Source: Spirochaetales bacterium | GTDB lineage: Bacteria; Spirochaetota; Spirochaetia; DSM-27196; Alkalispirochaetaceae | Direction: 5' to 3' | NCBI GenBank assembly: GCA_028282545.1 | Contig: JANQHT010000157.1 | Span: forward strand, 1-47,386 | DNA length: 47,386 nucleotides | Shown here: in pieces, positions 32,322 through 40,755 of the stretch | Numbering within the stretch: position 1 is the first letter of the stretch | How the letters are laid out: every line of letters starts with the position of its first letter | The notes under the pieces: model-generated | Databases searched by the model: none | What the model saw: the letters and a program-made list of their open reading frames with translations, nothing else | Told to the model about the DNA's origin: nothing | Program-made: the position numbers and the translations under genes

Positions 32322-34656
32322 CGGCCAGTACCTCCTCCAGGCGCTCCACCGCGTGAAATGCGATGCCCCGCTTTATGTGGTCGGGGATCTCGTCGAGGTC
32401 TTTTTCGTTTTGTCGCGGGATGACGATCGTTTTGATCCGGTTTCGCCGGGCGGCGATCGTCTTCTCCTTGAGTCCGCCGATCGGAAGAACCTGCCCGGTA
32501 AGCGAGAGTTCCCCCGTCATGGCGACGGCGGCGCGGATTTGTCGGTTCATCGCGAGAGAGAGAAGCGTCGTGGCCATGGTGATACCCGCCGACGGGCCAT
32601 CCTTGGGCGTGGCCCCCGCCGGGATGTGAAGGTGGATCTCGTTGTCCTCGAAGAACGCGGGATTGGCGCCCCGCTCGGCGGCGATGTGTCGCGCCAGGGT
32701 GTAGGCGATCGATGCCGACTCCTGCATGACGTTGCCCATCTGCCCGGTGAGCTTGAACGTGCCCTTGCCTGGATTGGCCACCGCTTCGATCACCAGCGTG
32801 TCTCCCCCGTAGGGCGTCCAGGCGAGTCCGATCGCCATACCCGGTTGCGACGCCTTCTTGGCTGCATCTTCCAGGAAGATCGGTTTTCCCAGGTACCGCT
32901 CGAGTTCACCCGGCGTCACACGAATGGGTAACTCCGGCGGATCATCCTGGAGAAGGTTCCGGGCGATTTTACGATGGATCTTGTCGAGCTGTTGCTCGTA
33001 CCGCCGCATACCCGCTTCCCGGGCGTACTCGTTCGCGATGGCTCGCAGCGCCGCCTTGTCGTATCGGACCGACTTTGTCTTGAGCCCGCTCCGTTCCAGT
33101 GAACGCGGTACCAGGTAGGTGCGGGCAATGGCAATCTTCTCTTCGTCTATGTACCCGGAGAGGCGAATGACCTCCATGCGGTCTATGAGGGGAGCGGGAA
33201 TCGAATCGAGCGTATTGGCGGTGGCGATAAAGAGGATGCCGGAGATGTCGAAGGGCAAATCCAGGTAGTGGTCGCGGAATGCCACGTTCTGTTCGGGGTC
33301 GAGCACTTCCAGCAGCGCCGACGACGGGTCTCCCTGGAAACTCGCGCCGAGTTTGTCGATCTCGTCGATCATGAACACCGGGTCGGCGGTACCGACGATT
33401 TTGAGACCCTGGATGATCTTGCCCGGCATAGCACCCACATAGGTGCGACGGTGCCCCTTGATCTCCGCCTCGTCGCGCATGCCGCCCACGGAGAACCGGA
33501 AAAATTTCTTGCCCAGGGCCCTGGCGATGGAGCGCCCCACGGAGGTTTTCCCAACGCCCGGTGGTCCCACCAGGCAGACGATCGAACCCTTGACGTCACC
33601 CTTGAGCGTTCGTACCGAGATAAACTCGAGAATGCGCTCTTTCACGTCTTCCAGTCCGTAGTGATCCTTGTCGAGCACCTTCGCCGCAGCGTTGATGTCT
33701 ACCGGGTGCGGTTCCGGTGAACTCCAGGGCAAACGGGTCACCGTATCGAGATAGTTCCGCGTCACCGTGAACTCTGAAGAGTTCGGCTCCATCAGTTCGA
33801 ACTTCTGGAGTTCCTGCTCGATCTGCTCGCGAACCTCGCCTTCCACGCCCAGGTTTTCGATCACCTCGCGGAATCGCCGGACCTCGGAGCTCTTTGCGTC
33901 GGTTGCGATTCCCAGTTCGCCCTGGATCGCCTTGAGCTCCTCCCGGAGGAAGTAGTCACGCTGGCTCTTCTCGATCTTTTCGTTGATCTGGCGCTGGATC
34001 CGTTGCTGGATGACAAGCAGTTCCTGTTCTTTTTTAATAAAGATGAGCACCTTCTCCAGGCGTTCCCTGACGTTGAGCGTCTCCAGGATGTCCTGTTGTT
34101 CGGCGCGATCGATGTTGAGAATTCCGGCGAGGAAATCGGCGATTTTGCCGGGCTCGTCGATGTTGACCATGTTGAGCCGCATCTCTTCGGAGAAGAGCGG
34201 ATTGTTCTCCGAGACCTGCTTCGTCTCGCTCACGATCGCGCGCATGAGGGCCTGCACCTCGGGCGTATCGTCTTCGCTATCGTCCAGGTACTCCACCGCG
34301 ACGATGAGGCCCGCGTCTCCCCGCAACTCCTTGCGGAGGCGAAACCGCTTCAGGGTCGAAACAAAGATGTTCACCCCGCCGTCGGGAAGGTTGATCTTCT
34401 TGAGAATCTTGACGGCGGTCCCGACACCGAAGAGATCATTCACACCGGGGTCCGCGTTCTCCGCGTCCCGCGTCAGCACCAACCCCAGGTGATGGTCACC
34501 TTCCACTGCCCGCTGAACAACCTGCAGGTCCTTGGTATCGGTAATCATGAGGGGTGTGAAAATCCCCGGGAAGATCGGTTTCCCGTTGATCGCGATAAGG
34601 GGAAGCGTGTTGGGCAAATACTGGTCAACCGGGAGAATATCGCGTTGATTTGACAT
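32308..34656 (-). CDS. lon: ATP-dependent Lon protease
   Basis: Hexameric AAA+ serine protease that degrades misfolded and regulatory proteins. In 782 residues: the N-terminal substrate-binding domain (LPLIAINGKPIFPGIFTPL), AAA+ domain with GPPGVGKTS and FMIDEIDKLG, and the protease domain with the catalytic dyad Ser689 in PKDGPSAGITM and Lys732 in GGLKEKT. ATG 34656 is chosen (MSNQRDILPVDQYLP); an upstream frame of 26 codons runs into the recO region. The AAGGAACAGGA before ATG may be a ribosome site. Its ATG lies inside the predicted recO -35 box on the opposite strand. No CIRCE-like heat-shock operator is seen. Confidence 0.96.
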   Translation of the reverse strand: MSNQRDILPVDQYLPNTLPLIAINGKPIFPGIFTPLMITDTKDLQVVQRAVEGDHHLGLVLTRDAENADPGVNDLFGVGTAVKILKKINLPDGGVNIFVSTLKRFRLRKELRGDAGLIVAVEYLDDSEDDTPEVQALMRAIVSETKQVSENNPLFSEEMRLNMVNIDEPGKIADFLAGILNIDRAEQQDILETLNVRERLEKVLIFIKKEQELLVIQQRIQRQINEKIEKSQRDYFLREELKAIQGELGIATDAKSSEVRRFREVIENLGVEGEVREQIEQELQKFELMEPNSSEFTVTRNYLDTVTRLPWSSPEPHPVDINAAAKVLDKDHYGLEDVKERILEFISVRTLKGDVKGSIVCLVGPPGVGKTSVGRSIARALGKKFFRFSVGGMRDEAEIKGHRRTYVGAMPGKIIQGLKIVGTADPVFMIDEIDKLGASFQGDPSSALLEVLDPEQNVAFRDHYLDLPFDISGILFIATANTLDSIPAPLIDRMEVIRLSGYIDEEKIAIARTYLVPRSLERSGLKTKSVRYDKAALRAIANEYAREAGMRRYEQQLDKIHRKIARNLLQDDPPELPIRVTPGELERYLGKPIFLEDAAKKASQPGMAIGLAWTPYGGDTLVIEAVANPGKGTFKLTGQMGNVMQESASIAYTLARHIAAERGANPAFFEDNEIHLHIPAGATPKDGPSAGITMATTLLSLAMNRQIRAAVAMTGELSLTGQVLPIGGLKEKTIAARRNRIKTIVIPRQNEKDLDEIPDHIKRGIAFHAVERLEEVLAVALP

Positions 34657-34679
34657 GTCCTGTTCCTTGGAAATATAAG
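34650..34679 (+). promoter_or_regulatory. Strong candidate promoter for recO, predicted near-leaderless
   Basis: TTGACA (34650-34655, perfect consensus), an 18-bp spacer, TATAAG (34674-34679). The start expected near 34686 is about three bases before ATG 34689, and no Shine-Dalgarno is present. The -35 hexamer overlaps the lon start codon on the other strand. Confidence 0.6.
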
Positions 34680-34688
34680 CTATGGATA

Positions 34689-35450
34689 ATGAATCGCACC
34701 AGTCAACATCCTGCCGTCGTGATTCACACGGCACCCTTCGGGGAGTCGCACCTGTGGGCGGATGTGCTGACCCGGGACGCGGGCTTGGTGCGCGCTGCGG
34801 CGTACGGAGCGGCCGCCATGCGCGGATCGCTCCGCGGGCGGGTCGTACCCTTTGCGGTCGGTACGCTTCGGCTCTATCGGAGGGGGGACAACCTCAAGAT
34901 TACCGAGTTCGACGTTGAGGGGTACCGCTCCTCTATCAGGGAGTCGATCGACGCTTTCTATCACGCCTCCCTTTGGGCGGAGGTGGTGCGAAAATCCCAC
35001 GGGGGCGGTAGCGCGGATGCGGACACCTTCGACCTCGTTGTCCAGGGGATGGGGCTCCTCGATCACTGCGCGGGGAATCAACCGGAGTACCCCTGGTCTG
35101 CCGACGGGTTCCCGTACGTTCGTCTTACCGTCCAGTGGCTGTGGCGATACGCGTACCTGCTGGGCGTTCAGCCGGACGTCCCCTCCGCCGCGACCGGCGG
35201 TGCCGCCTTTCGCCCCGGCGATCACGGCTTCGTTGAACCGGCGGAGGGCGTTTCCCGCTTTGTCCTCGGCGAACGATCGATTGCGTACCTTCGTCATACA
35301 AGTACCATGGCATTGACCGACGCGATCGCCGTACCGCTACGGCGGGAGACGGCACAAAACCTGCTCGGATTTAGCCTCTTGCTCGCCGAGGACATCGCCC
35401 AGGATCGTCTGAACACCGTTCACACCGGTGCGGCGGTGTTCACCGTGTGA
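34689..35450 (+). CDS. recO: DNA repair protein RecO
   Basis: RecO loads RecA onto SSB-covered DNA with RecR. The N-terminal OB fold is recognisable: AVVIHTAPFGESHLWADVLT, LVRAAAYGAAAMRGSLRGRV, then TLRLYRRGDNLKITEFDVE. The helical C-terminal domain follows. The zinc-finger CxxC...CxxC of many RecO proteins is missing, as in other lineages lacking it. ATG 34689 is preferred because the family's N-terminus starts there; the frame is open to 34650 only because it crosses the promoter. At 253 residues it is standard size. It is the first gene of the recO-pyrimidine phosphorylase-recJ unit. Confidence 0.88.
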   Translation: MNRTSQHPAVVIHTAPFGESHLWADVLTRDAGLVRAAAYGAAAMRGSLRGRVVPFAVGTLRLYRRGDNLKITEFDVEGYRSSIRESIDAFYHASLWAEVVRKSHGGGSADADTFDLVVQGMGLLDHCAGNQPEYPWSADGFPYVRLTVQWLWRYAYLLGVQPDVPSAATGGAAFRPGDHGFVEPAEGVSRFVLGERSIAYLRHTSTMALTDAIAVPLRRETAQNLLGFSLLLAEDIAQDRLNTVHTGAAVFTV

Positions 35451-35487
35451 CGCGGAACGTGGTACCATCGCCGCGAGGAGTCAGGCG

Positions 35488-36831
35488 ATGCGAGCTCTCG
35501 ATGTCATTCTAAAAAAGCGCTCCGGCGAGATTCTCAGCCACGAGGAGATTCGCTTCATGGTGCGCGGTTACGTCGACGGCACGATCCCTGAGTACCAGGT
35601 GTCGGCATTCCTCATGGCCGTCTTTTTTTCCGGTATGACAAGCGAGGAAACGGGTCACCTGACGCGGGAAATGATCGCCTCCGGTGACACGATCGACCTC
35701 TCGTCGCTGCCGGGTCCCTTTGTGGACAAACACAGCACCGGCGGCGTGGGCGACAAGGTTTCGCTCATCCTCGCCCCGATGGTAGCGGCCTGCGGTGTAC
35801 GCGTTCCAATGATGAGCGGCCGCTCCCTGGGGCACACCGGGGGAACGCTGGACAAGCTCGAATCGATTCCAGGGTACTCGACCGCGCTCTCTCCGGGGAG
35901 GTTCGCCGAGATCATCGGTACGTGCGGTTTCGCCATGACCGGTCAGAGCGAGCGCATCGTTCCAGCCGACCGGCAGCTCTACGCCCTGCGTGACGTCACG
36001 GGCACGGTAGAGAGTGTCCCCCTGATTACCGGGAGCATTCTTTCAAAGAAGTTTGCCGAGGGCGCGGACGCACTGGTCTTCGACGTCAAGACGGGGCCGG
36101 GCGCGTTTATGAAGAACTACGATGAGGCCAAACGCCTGGCGGAAAGCCTCGTCTCCACCGGCCGCTCGCTGGGCAAGCAGATCGTCGCGGTCCTGACGCG
36201 AATGGACTACCCCCTGGGCGCCAAGGTAGGGAACTTCCTCGAAGTCGAGGAGTCTCTGGCGTTGATCGGTTGTCCCGCCGCGGTGGATCGCGTCCCCGCC
36301 GACAAACGGAGCGCGGGACTTCGCGAGGTAACGCTCCGTCTCGGCGCGTGGATGCTGCTCGCTGCCGGCGCGGAAGCGGACCTGGCCGCCGCCGAAGAGC
36401 GCTGCGGACAGACCCTCCTTGACGGGAGCGCCTGGGAACGCATGCGCCGGAATATCGAGTTGCAGGGGGGCGATATCAACGCCCTGGAAGAGGCACTTGG
36501 AACGATGCGGGCACCGGTATCGGCGGAGATCGTCGCGGGTTCGTCCGGCTACCTGTCGGCCGTGGACGCCTACCGCGTCGGAATGGCGGCGGTCTATCTC
36601 GGTGCGGGCCGCGGCACGGCCGGGGACGACGTGTACCCCGACGTGGGCTTTGACGTGCTCCGCGGGCCGGGCGACGCGGTGACGCAGGGAGAGCCCCTGG
36701 CGCGCGCCTGGGGCCACACCCGGGATGACGTCGATCGCGCGGTTGAAACGTACCTCTCCGGCGTTTCCATCGTCAGTGAACCGGTGGAACGGGAATCAAG
36801 TCTGATCATCGAAGAGCTCTCTACTCTATGA
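35488..36831 (+). CDS. Pyrimidine-nucleoside/thymidine phosphorylase
   Basis: 447 residues. Cleaves pyrimidine nucleosides with phosphate to the base and (deoxy)ribose 1-phosphate. Conserved segments: KHSTGGVGDKVSL (phosphate site) and the family signature MSGRSLGHTGGTLDKLE, then QSERIVPADRQLYALRD and SLITGSILSKK-type segment (seen as PLITGSILSKK). Length and the N-terminal MRALDVILKKRSGEILSHEE fit the Bacillus-type Pdp/DeoA group; I cannot decide between thymidine-specific DeoA and broad Pdp by eye. GAGGAG lies 7 bp before ATG 35488. Its stop overlaps the recJ start as ATGA. Confidence 0.94.
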   Translation: MRALDVILKKRSGEILSHEEIRFMVRGYVDGTIPEYQVSAFLMAVFFSGMTSEETGHLTREMIASGDTIDLSSLPGPFVDKHSTGGVGDKVSLILAPMVAACGVRVPMMSGRSLGHTGGTLDKLESIPGYSTALSPGRFAEIIGTCGFAMTGQSERIVPADRQLYALRDVTGTVESVPLITGSILSKKFAEGADALVFDVKTGPGAFMKNYDEAKRLAESLVSTGRSLGKQIVAVLTRMDYPLGAKVGNFLEVEESLALIGCPAAVDRVPADKRSAGLREVTLRLGAWMLLAAGAEADLAAAEERCGQTLLDGSAWERMRRNIELQGGDINALEEALGTMRAPVSAEIVAGSSGYLSAVDAYRVGMAAVYLGAGRGTAGDDVYPDVGFDVLRGPGDAVTQGEPLARAWGHTRDDVDRAVETYLSGVSIVSEPVERESSLIIEELSTL

Positions 36832-38954
36832 CGTGGCGTAAGCCGCCGGTCGATACGGAGGCGGTGAAGCGCCTCGCCGACCGTTACGACATCGACCTCC
36901 TGACCGCGGCGATACTCGTTCGGCGCGGTGTCGTTGAGTCGTCGCGGCTCGCCTACTACCTGGAAACGGGAATCCAGTATCTGCACAGCCCCTTCCTCTT
37001 TGATGACATGGCGGACGTCGTGGAGCGGATTTTCCAGGCTCGGGACGAAGGCGAAATCGTCCTGGTCTACGGCGATCGCGACGTGGACGGAATCACCAGC
37101 ACCACCGTCATGGTCCAAACACTTCGTGAACTGGGAATCGATGTGCGCTGGCGCGTTCCCGCCGGTGACGAAGCGTACGGGCTCACCCGCGACGCCGTTG
37201 AATCCTTCGCCGCCGAAAACGGTACGCTCATTATCACCGTGGACTGTGGAATTACCAACAACGACGAGATAGCCCTGGCGGCAGAGGCCGGTATCGATAC
37301 GATCGTCATCGACCACCACAACGCCACCGATTCGCTGCCACCGGCCGTGGCGGTGGTGAATCCAAAGGTGGGCGACTCCTACCCCTTCCAGGGGTTGTGC
37401 GCCTGTACCGTGGCGGCAAAAGTCCGTCAGGCGATCGCCTTCGGCCAGACGGAGCTCTTTGGTGAACGCACCACTTTGCTCAACCTGCGACCCCTGAATG
37501 ACACGGTTGTCATCGACGCGATCCAGGTCGAGAACAATCTCGAGGTGGATCGCATCTCCGAGGCGCTCGTTCCCGGCGTGGGCACGCTCGAAACGAGCCG
37601 GCTTTCGCGTTTCCTCATGGGCCGGCGCCTCGTCTGCTACGACGAGCCGCTCCAGCAGCGCATCTTTCGGACCCTGCTCGGTGACCGCGCCGACGTGTTC
37701 CTCCTGGACATCAAACCGGAAGTGGAACGGGCGTTTCCGCGGTTTGCCGGCAAGTCGCTCTTGCAGATGAGGGAAATATCCCGGATGCCGCGGTACCGAA
37801 GTGACACCGCCGAAGAGATAGACGTCCTGCTGGCGCTGTACCAGAGCGTCGCGGAGGTGCGGTTTCCCTCGATACGCACCGCCATCGAGAGCGTATCCGA
37901 TCTCTGTGCCGTGGCAACGTTGGCGGATATGATGCCGATCCTGGACGAGAACCGGATCCTCGTTCGGACGGGGCTGCGCCGAATCAACGAGAACCCGCAC
38001 CCCGGGTTCGCGACCCTGCTGCGCCAGATCAACTTGATAGGAAAGCGCGTGGCAAGTCGTGATATCAGTTGGGGGGTGAACCCCGTTCTGAACGCCTCCG
38101 GCCGGATGGGGTTGCCCGAGAAGGCGGTGGAACTCTTTCTCGGGGAAACGGAAACGGCCCGGGACGAACTCGCCCGGGAAGTGGTGGAACTCAACAAAAA
38201 ACGCCGCCGCGTTGGAGACGACGCCTGGAAGGTGGTACTGCCCGAGGCGCGGCGGCAGGCCGAGGTAGACGATGCGCCCCTCCTGGTTGTTTTTCGCGAG
38301 AACATTCACCGCGGTGTAACGGGACTCCTCGCCGGCCGGCTCGTTCGAATGTTCCGCCGTCCCGCAATCGTCCTTACGACGGTTGAGACGCACATCGTGG
38401 GCAGTGTCCGGAGCGCCAGGGGGTTCGTCGCCACCGATTTCCTGGCCCGGTTCGACGGTGTGCTTTCGAAATGGGGCGGCCACGACCAGGCGGCCGGTTT
38501 CAGTCTTCCCCTGGACGGGTATGACGAGTTTGCGGGCCGCCTGGATGCGCTGTTACCTTCCATATCTCTCGACGACAGCGCCGATGAAGAAGTCGTCATC
38601 GATGCCGAACTGCCGCCGCGCTATCTCACGCCGGACCTGGAGTCGGTGGTCCAGGCCTTTGAGCCGTACGGCCAGGCGAACCCCGAGCTGCGGTTCCTAT
38701 CGCGCAACCTCTTCCTGGAGCGCGTCGATTTTATCGGCAAGGACCAGGAGCACCTGCGTCTCCTGCTTTCCGGCGGCGGCTACAAGTGGCCCGCCGTCTA
38801 CTGGAACGCTTCAGAGGCGGTGGATCGCGACTTTCGACCGCAGGACCGCGTGGATGCCGTGTTTGAATTCACCAAGAACTACTACAACGGGAACGAGACG
38901 GTTCAACTCGTCATCGTCGATCTCGTTCGATCGGAAGGCCAGGTTGCGCAGTAA
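36828..38954 (+). CDS. recJ: Single-stranded-DNA-specific exonuclease RecJ
   Basis: 5'-3' single-strand exonuclease of the DHH family, used in RecFOR repair and mismatch repair. Motifs: VYGDRDVDGITS (motif I; most enzymes have GDYDVDG or similar, so Tyr is replaced by Arg), LIITVDCGITN, VIDHHNA (DHH), LNASGRMG in the core, and the DHHA1 domain GGHDQAAGFSL near residue 550. At 708 residues it is larger than average because of an insert of about 150 residues between the DHH motif and the rest of the core (around 190-345, includes a long run of charged helices). ATGA overlap with the preceding gene. Paired with recO in one unit, which fits repair. Confidence 0.93.
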   Translation: MTWRKPPVDTEAVKRLADRYDIDLLTAAILVRRGVVESSRLAYYLETGIQYLHSPFLFDDMADVVERIFQARDEGEIVLVYGDRDVDGITSTTVMVQTLRELGIDVRWRVPAGDEAYGLTRDAVESFAAENGTLIITVDCGITNNDEIALAAEAGIDTIVIDHHNATDSLPPAVAVVNPKVGDSYPFQGLCACTVAAKVRQAIAFGQTELFGERTTLLNLRPLNDTVVIDAIQVENNLEVDRISEALVPGVGTLETSRLSRFLMGRRLVCYDEPLQQRIFRTLLGDRADVFLLDIKPEVERAFPRFAGKSLLQMREISRMPRYRSDTAEEIDVLLALYQSVAEVRFPSIRTAIESVSDLCAVATLADMMPILDENRILVRTGLRRINENPHPGFATLLRQINLIGKRVASRDISWGVNPVLNASGRMGLPEKAVELFLGETETARDELAREVVELNKKRRRVGDDAWKVVLPEARRQAEVDDAPLLVVFRENIHRGVTGLLAGRLVRMFRRPAIVLTTVETHIVGSVRSARGFVATDFLARFDGVLSKWGGHDQAAGFSLPLDGYDEFAGRLDALLPSISLDDSADEEVVIDAELPPRYLTPDLESVVQAFEPYGQANPELRFLSRNLFLERVDFIGKDQEHLRLLLSGGGYKWPAVYWNASEAVDRDFRPQDRVDAVFEFTKNYYNGNETVQLVIVDLVRSEGQVAQ

Positions 38955-39897
38955 CGCCGTCTCCGTTCTCTTTGCGCTGGCGATCGTTTGGGTGCTCCCG
39001 GCGCCGGCCGCCGCCCAGGTACGCGTTTCTCTGCCCGATTCCGTTCGGTCCGGTGACATCGTGCAGGTTACGGTCCACGGTGATGCGCCCATCGAGCGTG
39101 TCCAGGTTCGCGTATCGGAACCGGACGGTGAGAGCTCCGACTATCACGCCTTCGCGGTATCTGAACGGAACGACGTCTGGGTAAGCCTGTTCGGGTTGGG
39201 AAGCAGCAACGTTACCGGCCTCTTCTCGGTGGACGTCCTGGTTGTTGCGGCGGAAGAGACGCGGATTGTCAACGAGACGATTCGCGTTGCTCCTCGGGCG
39301 TACCTGTCGGAGCGCATCGTCCTGAATCGAGCCATGACGACGCTCCTTACGATTGACGTGGAACGGCGAAGGCGAGAGGCGCTCGAAATGGACTCCGTCG
39401 TCCGGACGGTGAACCACACATCGGTGTTCCACCTGGGACGACTCCAGAACCCGGTGGTGGGGGGGCGGGAAACGTCCTTCTTCGGTGATCGCAGAACCTT
39501 TGACTACGCCGACGGCAACCGCGGCTATACGATTCACCAAGGCTGGGACCTCGCGGCGCCGGTGGGCACTCCCGTTCGTGCCGGTGGAAGCGGGGTCGTT
39601 GTAATGGTCGCTGATCGTCTGGTAGCGGGGCGAACGGTCGTTATCGAGCACCTGCCCGGGGTCTTCACGCTCTACTACCACCTCGATACCGTTCGCGTTT
39701 CACCGGGTGACCCCGTGCTGCAGGGGCGGATCATCGGAACCGTGGGCGTAACGGGTCTCGCCACCGGCCCCCACCTCCACTGGGAGTTGCGGGTGGGCGG
39801 CGAGGCGGTGGACCCCGCCCGGTACATCGACCGCCCTCTGGTTGACATGAGCGCGGTGGTGGGTACAATGGCGGAAGTTTTACAAGAAAGGGGGTGA
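38944..39897 (+). CDS. Secreted M23-family peptidase (LytM/NlpD-like)
   Basis: 317 residues with a Sec signal ([15 protein letters not shown], cut after PAPAAA). An Ig-like beta domain (about 30-120) precedes the zinc endopeptidase domain: [14 protein letters not shown] holds the first His and Asp, and [12 protein letters not shown] the HxH pair, so catalysis is likely intact. The expected substrate is the cross-bridges of peptidoglycan. TTG 38944 is chosen because GGAAGG is 5 bp upstream and it gives the signal peptide; it lies 11 bp inside recJ. The stop overlaps the rpsU start codon. Confidence 0.92.
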   Translation: MRSNAVSVLFALAIVWVLPAPAAAQVRVSLPDSVRSGDIVQVTVHGDAPIERVQVRVSEPDGESSDYHAFAVSERNDVWVSLFGLGSSNVTGLFSVDVLVVAAEETRIVNETIRVAPRAYLSERIVLNRAMTTLLTIDVERRRREALEMDSVVRTVNHTSVFHLGRLQNPVVGGRETSFFGDRRTFDYADGNRGYTIHQGWDLAAPVGTPVRAGGSGVVVMVADRLVAGRTVVIEHLPGVFTLYYHLDTVRVSPGDPVLQGRIIGTVGVTGLATGPHLHWELRVGGEAVDPARYIDRPLVDMSAVVGTMAEVLQERG

Positions 39898-40112
39898 TGA
39901 ACATCGCCTACGTTGAGGTTGATGATGGCGAAAACCTTGAGAAGTCCATCAAACGCTTCAAGCGCATGGTTGAGAAAGAAGGCATAATCCGCGAATGGAA
40001 GAAGCGAGAGTACTTCGAGAAGCCCTCGACCATTCGGAACCGGAAGAAAAAAGCGCTTGAACGAAAGATCCAGAAAAAGGTCCGCAAGATGCAGGCCTCC
40101 AAGAACTACTAA
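39897..40112 (+). CDS. rpsU: Small ribosomal subunit protein bS21
   Basis: 71 residues, basic, with the S21 pattern [17 protein letters not shown] and the lysine/arginine-rich helical tail [18 protein letters not shown] 39897 overlaps the M23 stop (GTGATG); the AAAGGGGG run ends immediately before it, closer than normal, so initiation may depend on reinitiation after the M23 gene. A GTG at 39894 would add one Met. It is followed by a strong intrinsic terminator at 40118-40147. S21 helps the 30S subunit in mRNA base pairing. Confidence 0.95.
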   Translation: MNIAYVEVDDGENLEKSIKRFKRMVEKEGIIREWKKREYFEKPSTIRNRKKKALERKIQKKVRKMQASKNY

Positions 40113-40755
40113 TGCTTCGGCGTCCCACAGGGGGCGCCGGTTTTTTTGGCTTGTCCTGATAACACCGCTCTTTGCCTGCAGCAGTTCGGCCCCGGAGATC
40201 CTCCAACTCGACCACGAGCGCGTTCTGATCGCCCATAGCGGCCTGGAGGAGGATTCCCCGTCGATTGCCGGCGAATATCTCGCCGTATACGTAGACGTCT
40301 ACGACGCCGACGGTCGAGAAGAGATCGCCGAGTTACAGCTCTACTTCGACGAGATGGATCTCGTTTGGGACGTTCCGGAGTCCCACTGGGTGGTACGGCA
40401 AACGCGGGATGCATACTGGATCGGGTATGACCGCTTCGCAATGCCCGGTTTGGCACCGTTCCGGTCCGGCACGTATCGTCTGGTGGTGCGGGACCTCTCG
40501 TCCTCGGAAGCGCAGGCGCGGTTCGAACTGAGGGACCCCGATCGCGAGGGCCTCTCCTTTCCGTCATACAAAGACGGGACGTTGACCCTTGCGGCGGAGG
40601 CGAGCTTCCTGGTTTGCCCGGACGGAACGTACCGGGCCACCGAGGGGCGGCTCGACACAGACGATCGTCGCCTGATCGAGTCCGGGGGGTGTGTGCTCTT
40701 TTCCGTTGGCGAAGATATGACTACGGCTCTTTTGATGGATCCGAATCTTCTCTAG
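40057..40755 (+). CDS. Predicted lipoprotein, unknown function; start may need recoding
   Basis: Mature protein about 190 residues after the lipobox LFAC (Cys at about 40 counted from TTG 40057), hydrophobic core WLVLITP, mostly beta sequence, no known domain. The only in-frame start codon is TTG 40057, inside rpsU, giving an untypically long basic N-terminus of 29 residues. A better beginning is ATG 40112 (TAATG with the rpsU stop): [12 protein letters not shown], but that frame stops at 40157-40159 unless the ribosome or polymerase slips -1 on T TTT TTT (40141-40147). The joined reading [19 protein letters not shown] is a textbook lipoprotein signal. The end overlaps the minus-strand ParB-like gene by 35 bp. 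Confidence 0.75.
   Translation: MNERSRKRSARCRPPRTTNASASHRGRRFFWLVLITPLFACSSSAPEILQLDHERVLIAHSGLEEDSPSIAGEYLAVYVDVYDADGREEIAELQLYFDEMDLVWDVPESHWVVRQTRDAYWIGYDRFAMPGLAPFRSGTYRLVVRDLSSSEAQARFELRDPDREGLSFPSYKDGTLTLAAEASFLVCPDGTYRATEGRLDTDDRRLIESGGCVLFSVGEDMTTALLMDPNLL
40118..40147 (+). terminator. Rho-independent terminator after rpsU
   Basis: Stem CGGCGTCCC (40118-40126) pairs completely with GGGGCGCCG (40131-40139) with one U-G pair, loop ACAG, then one G and seven T (40141-40147). The same T7 tract is read within the beginning of the next gene, so read-through must occur for that gene to be expressed from this unit. Confidence 0.9.

Noticed and set aside
36594..38483. 629-codon minus-strand open frame opposite recJ
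   Set aside because: Antisense of a clear RecJ protein; no recognisable motif or ribosome site.
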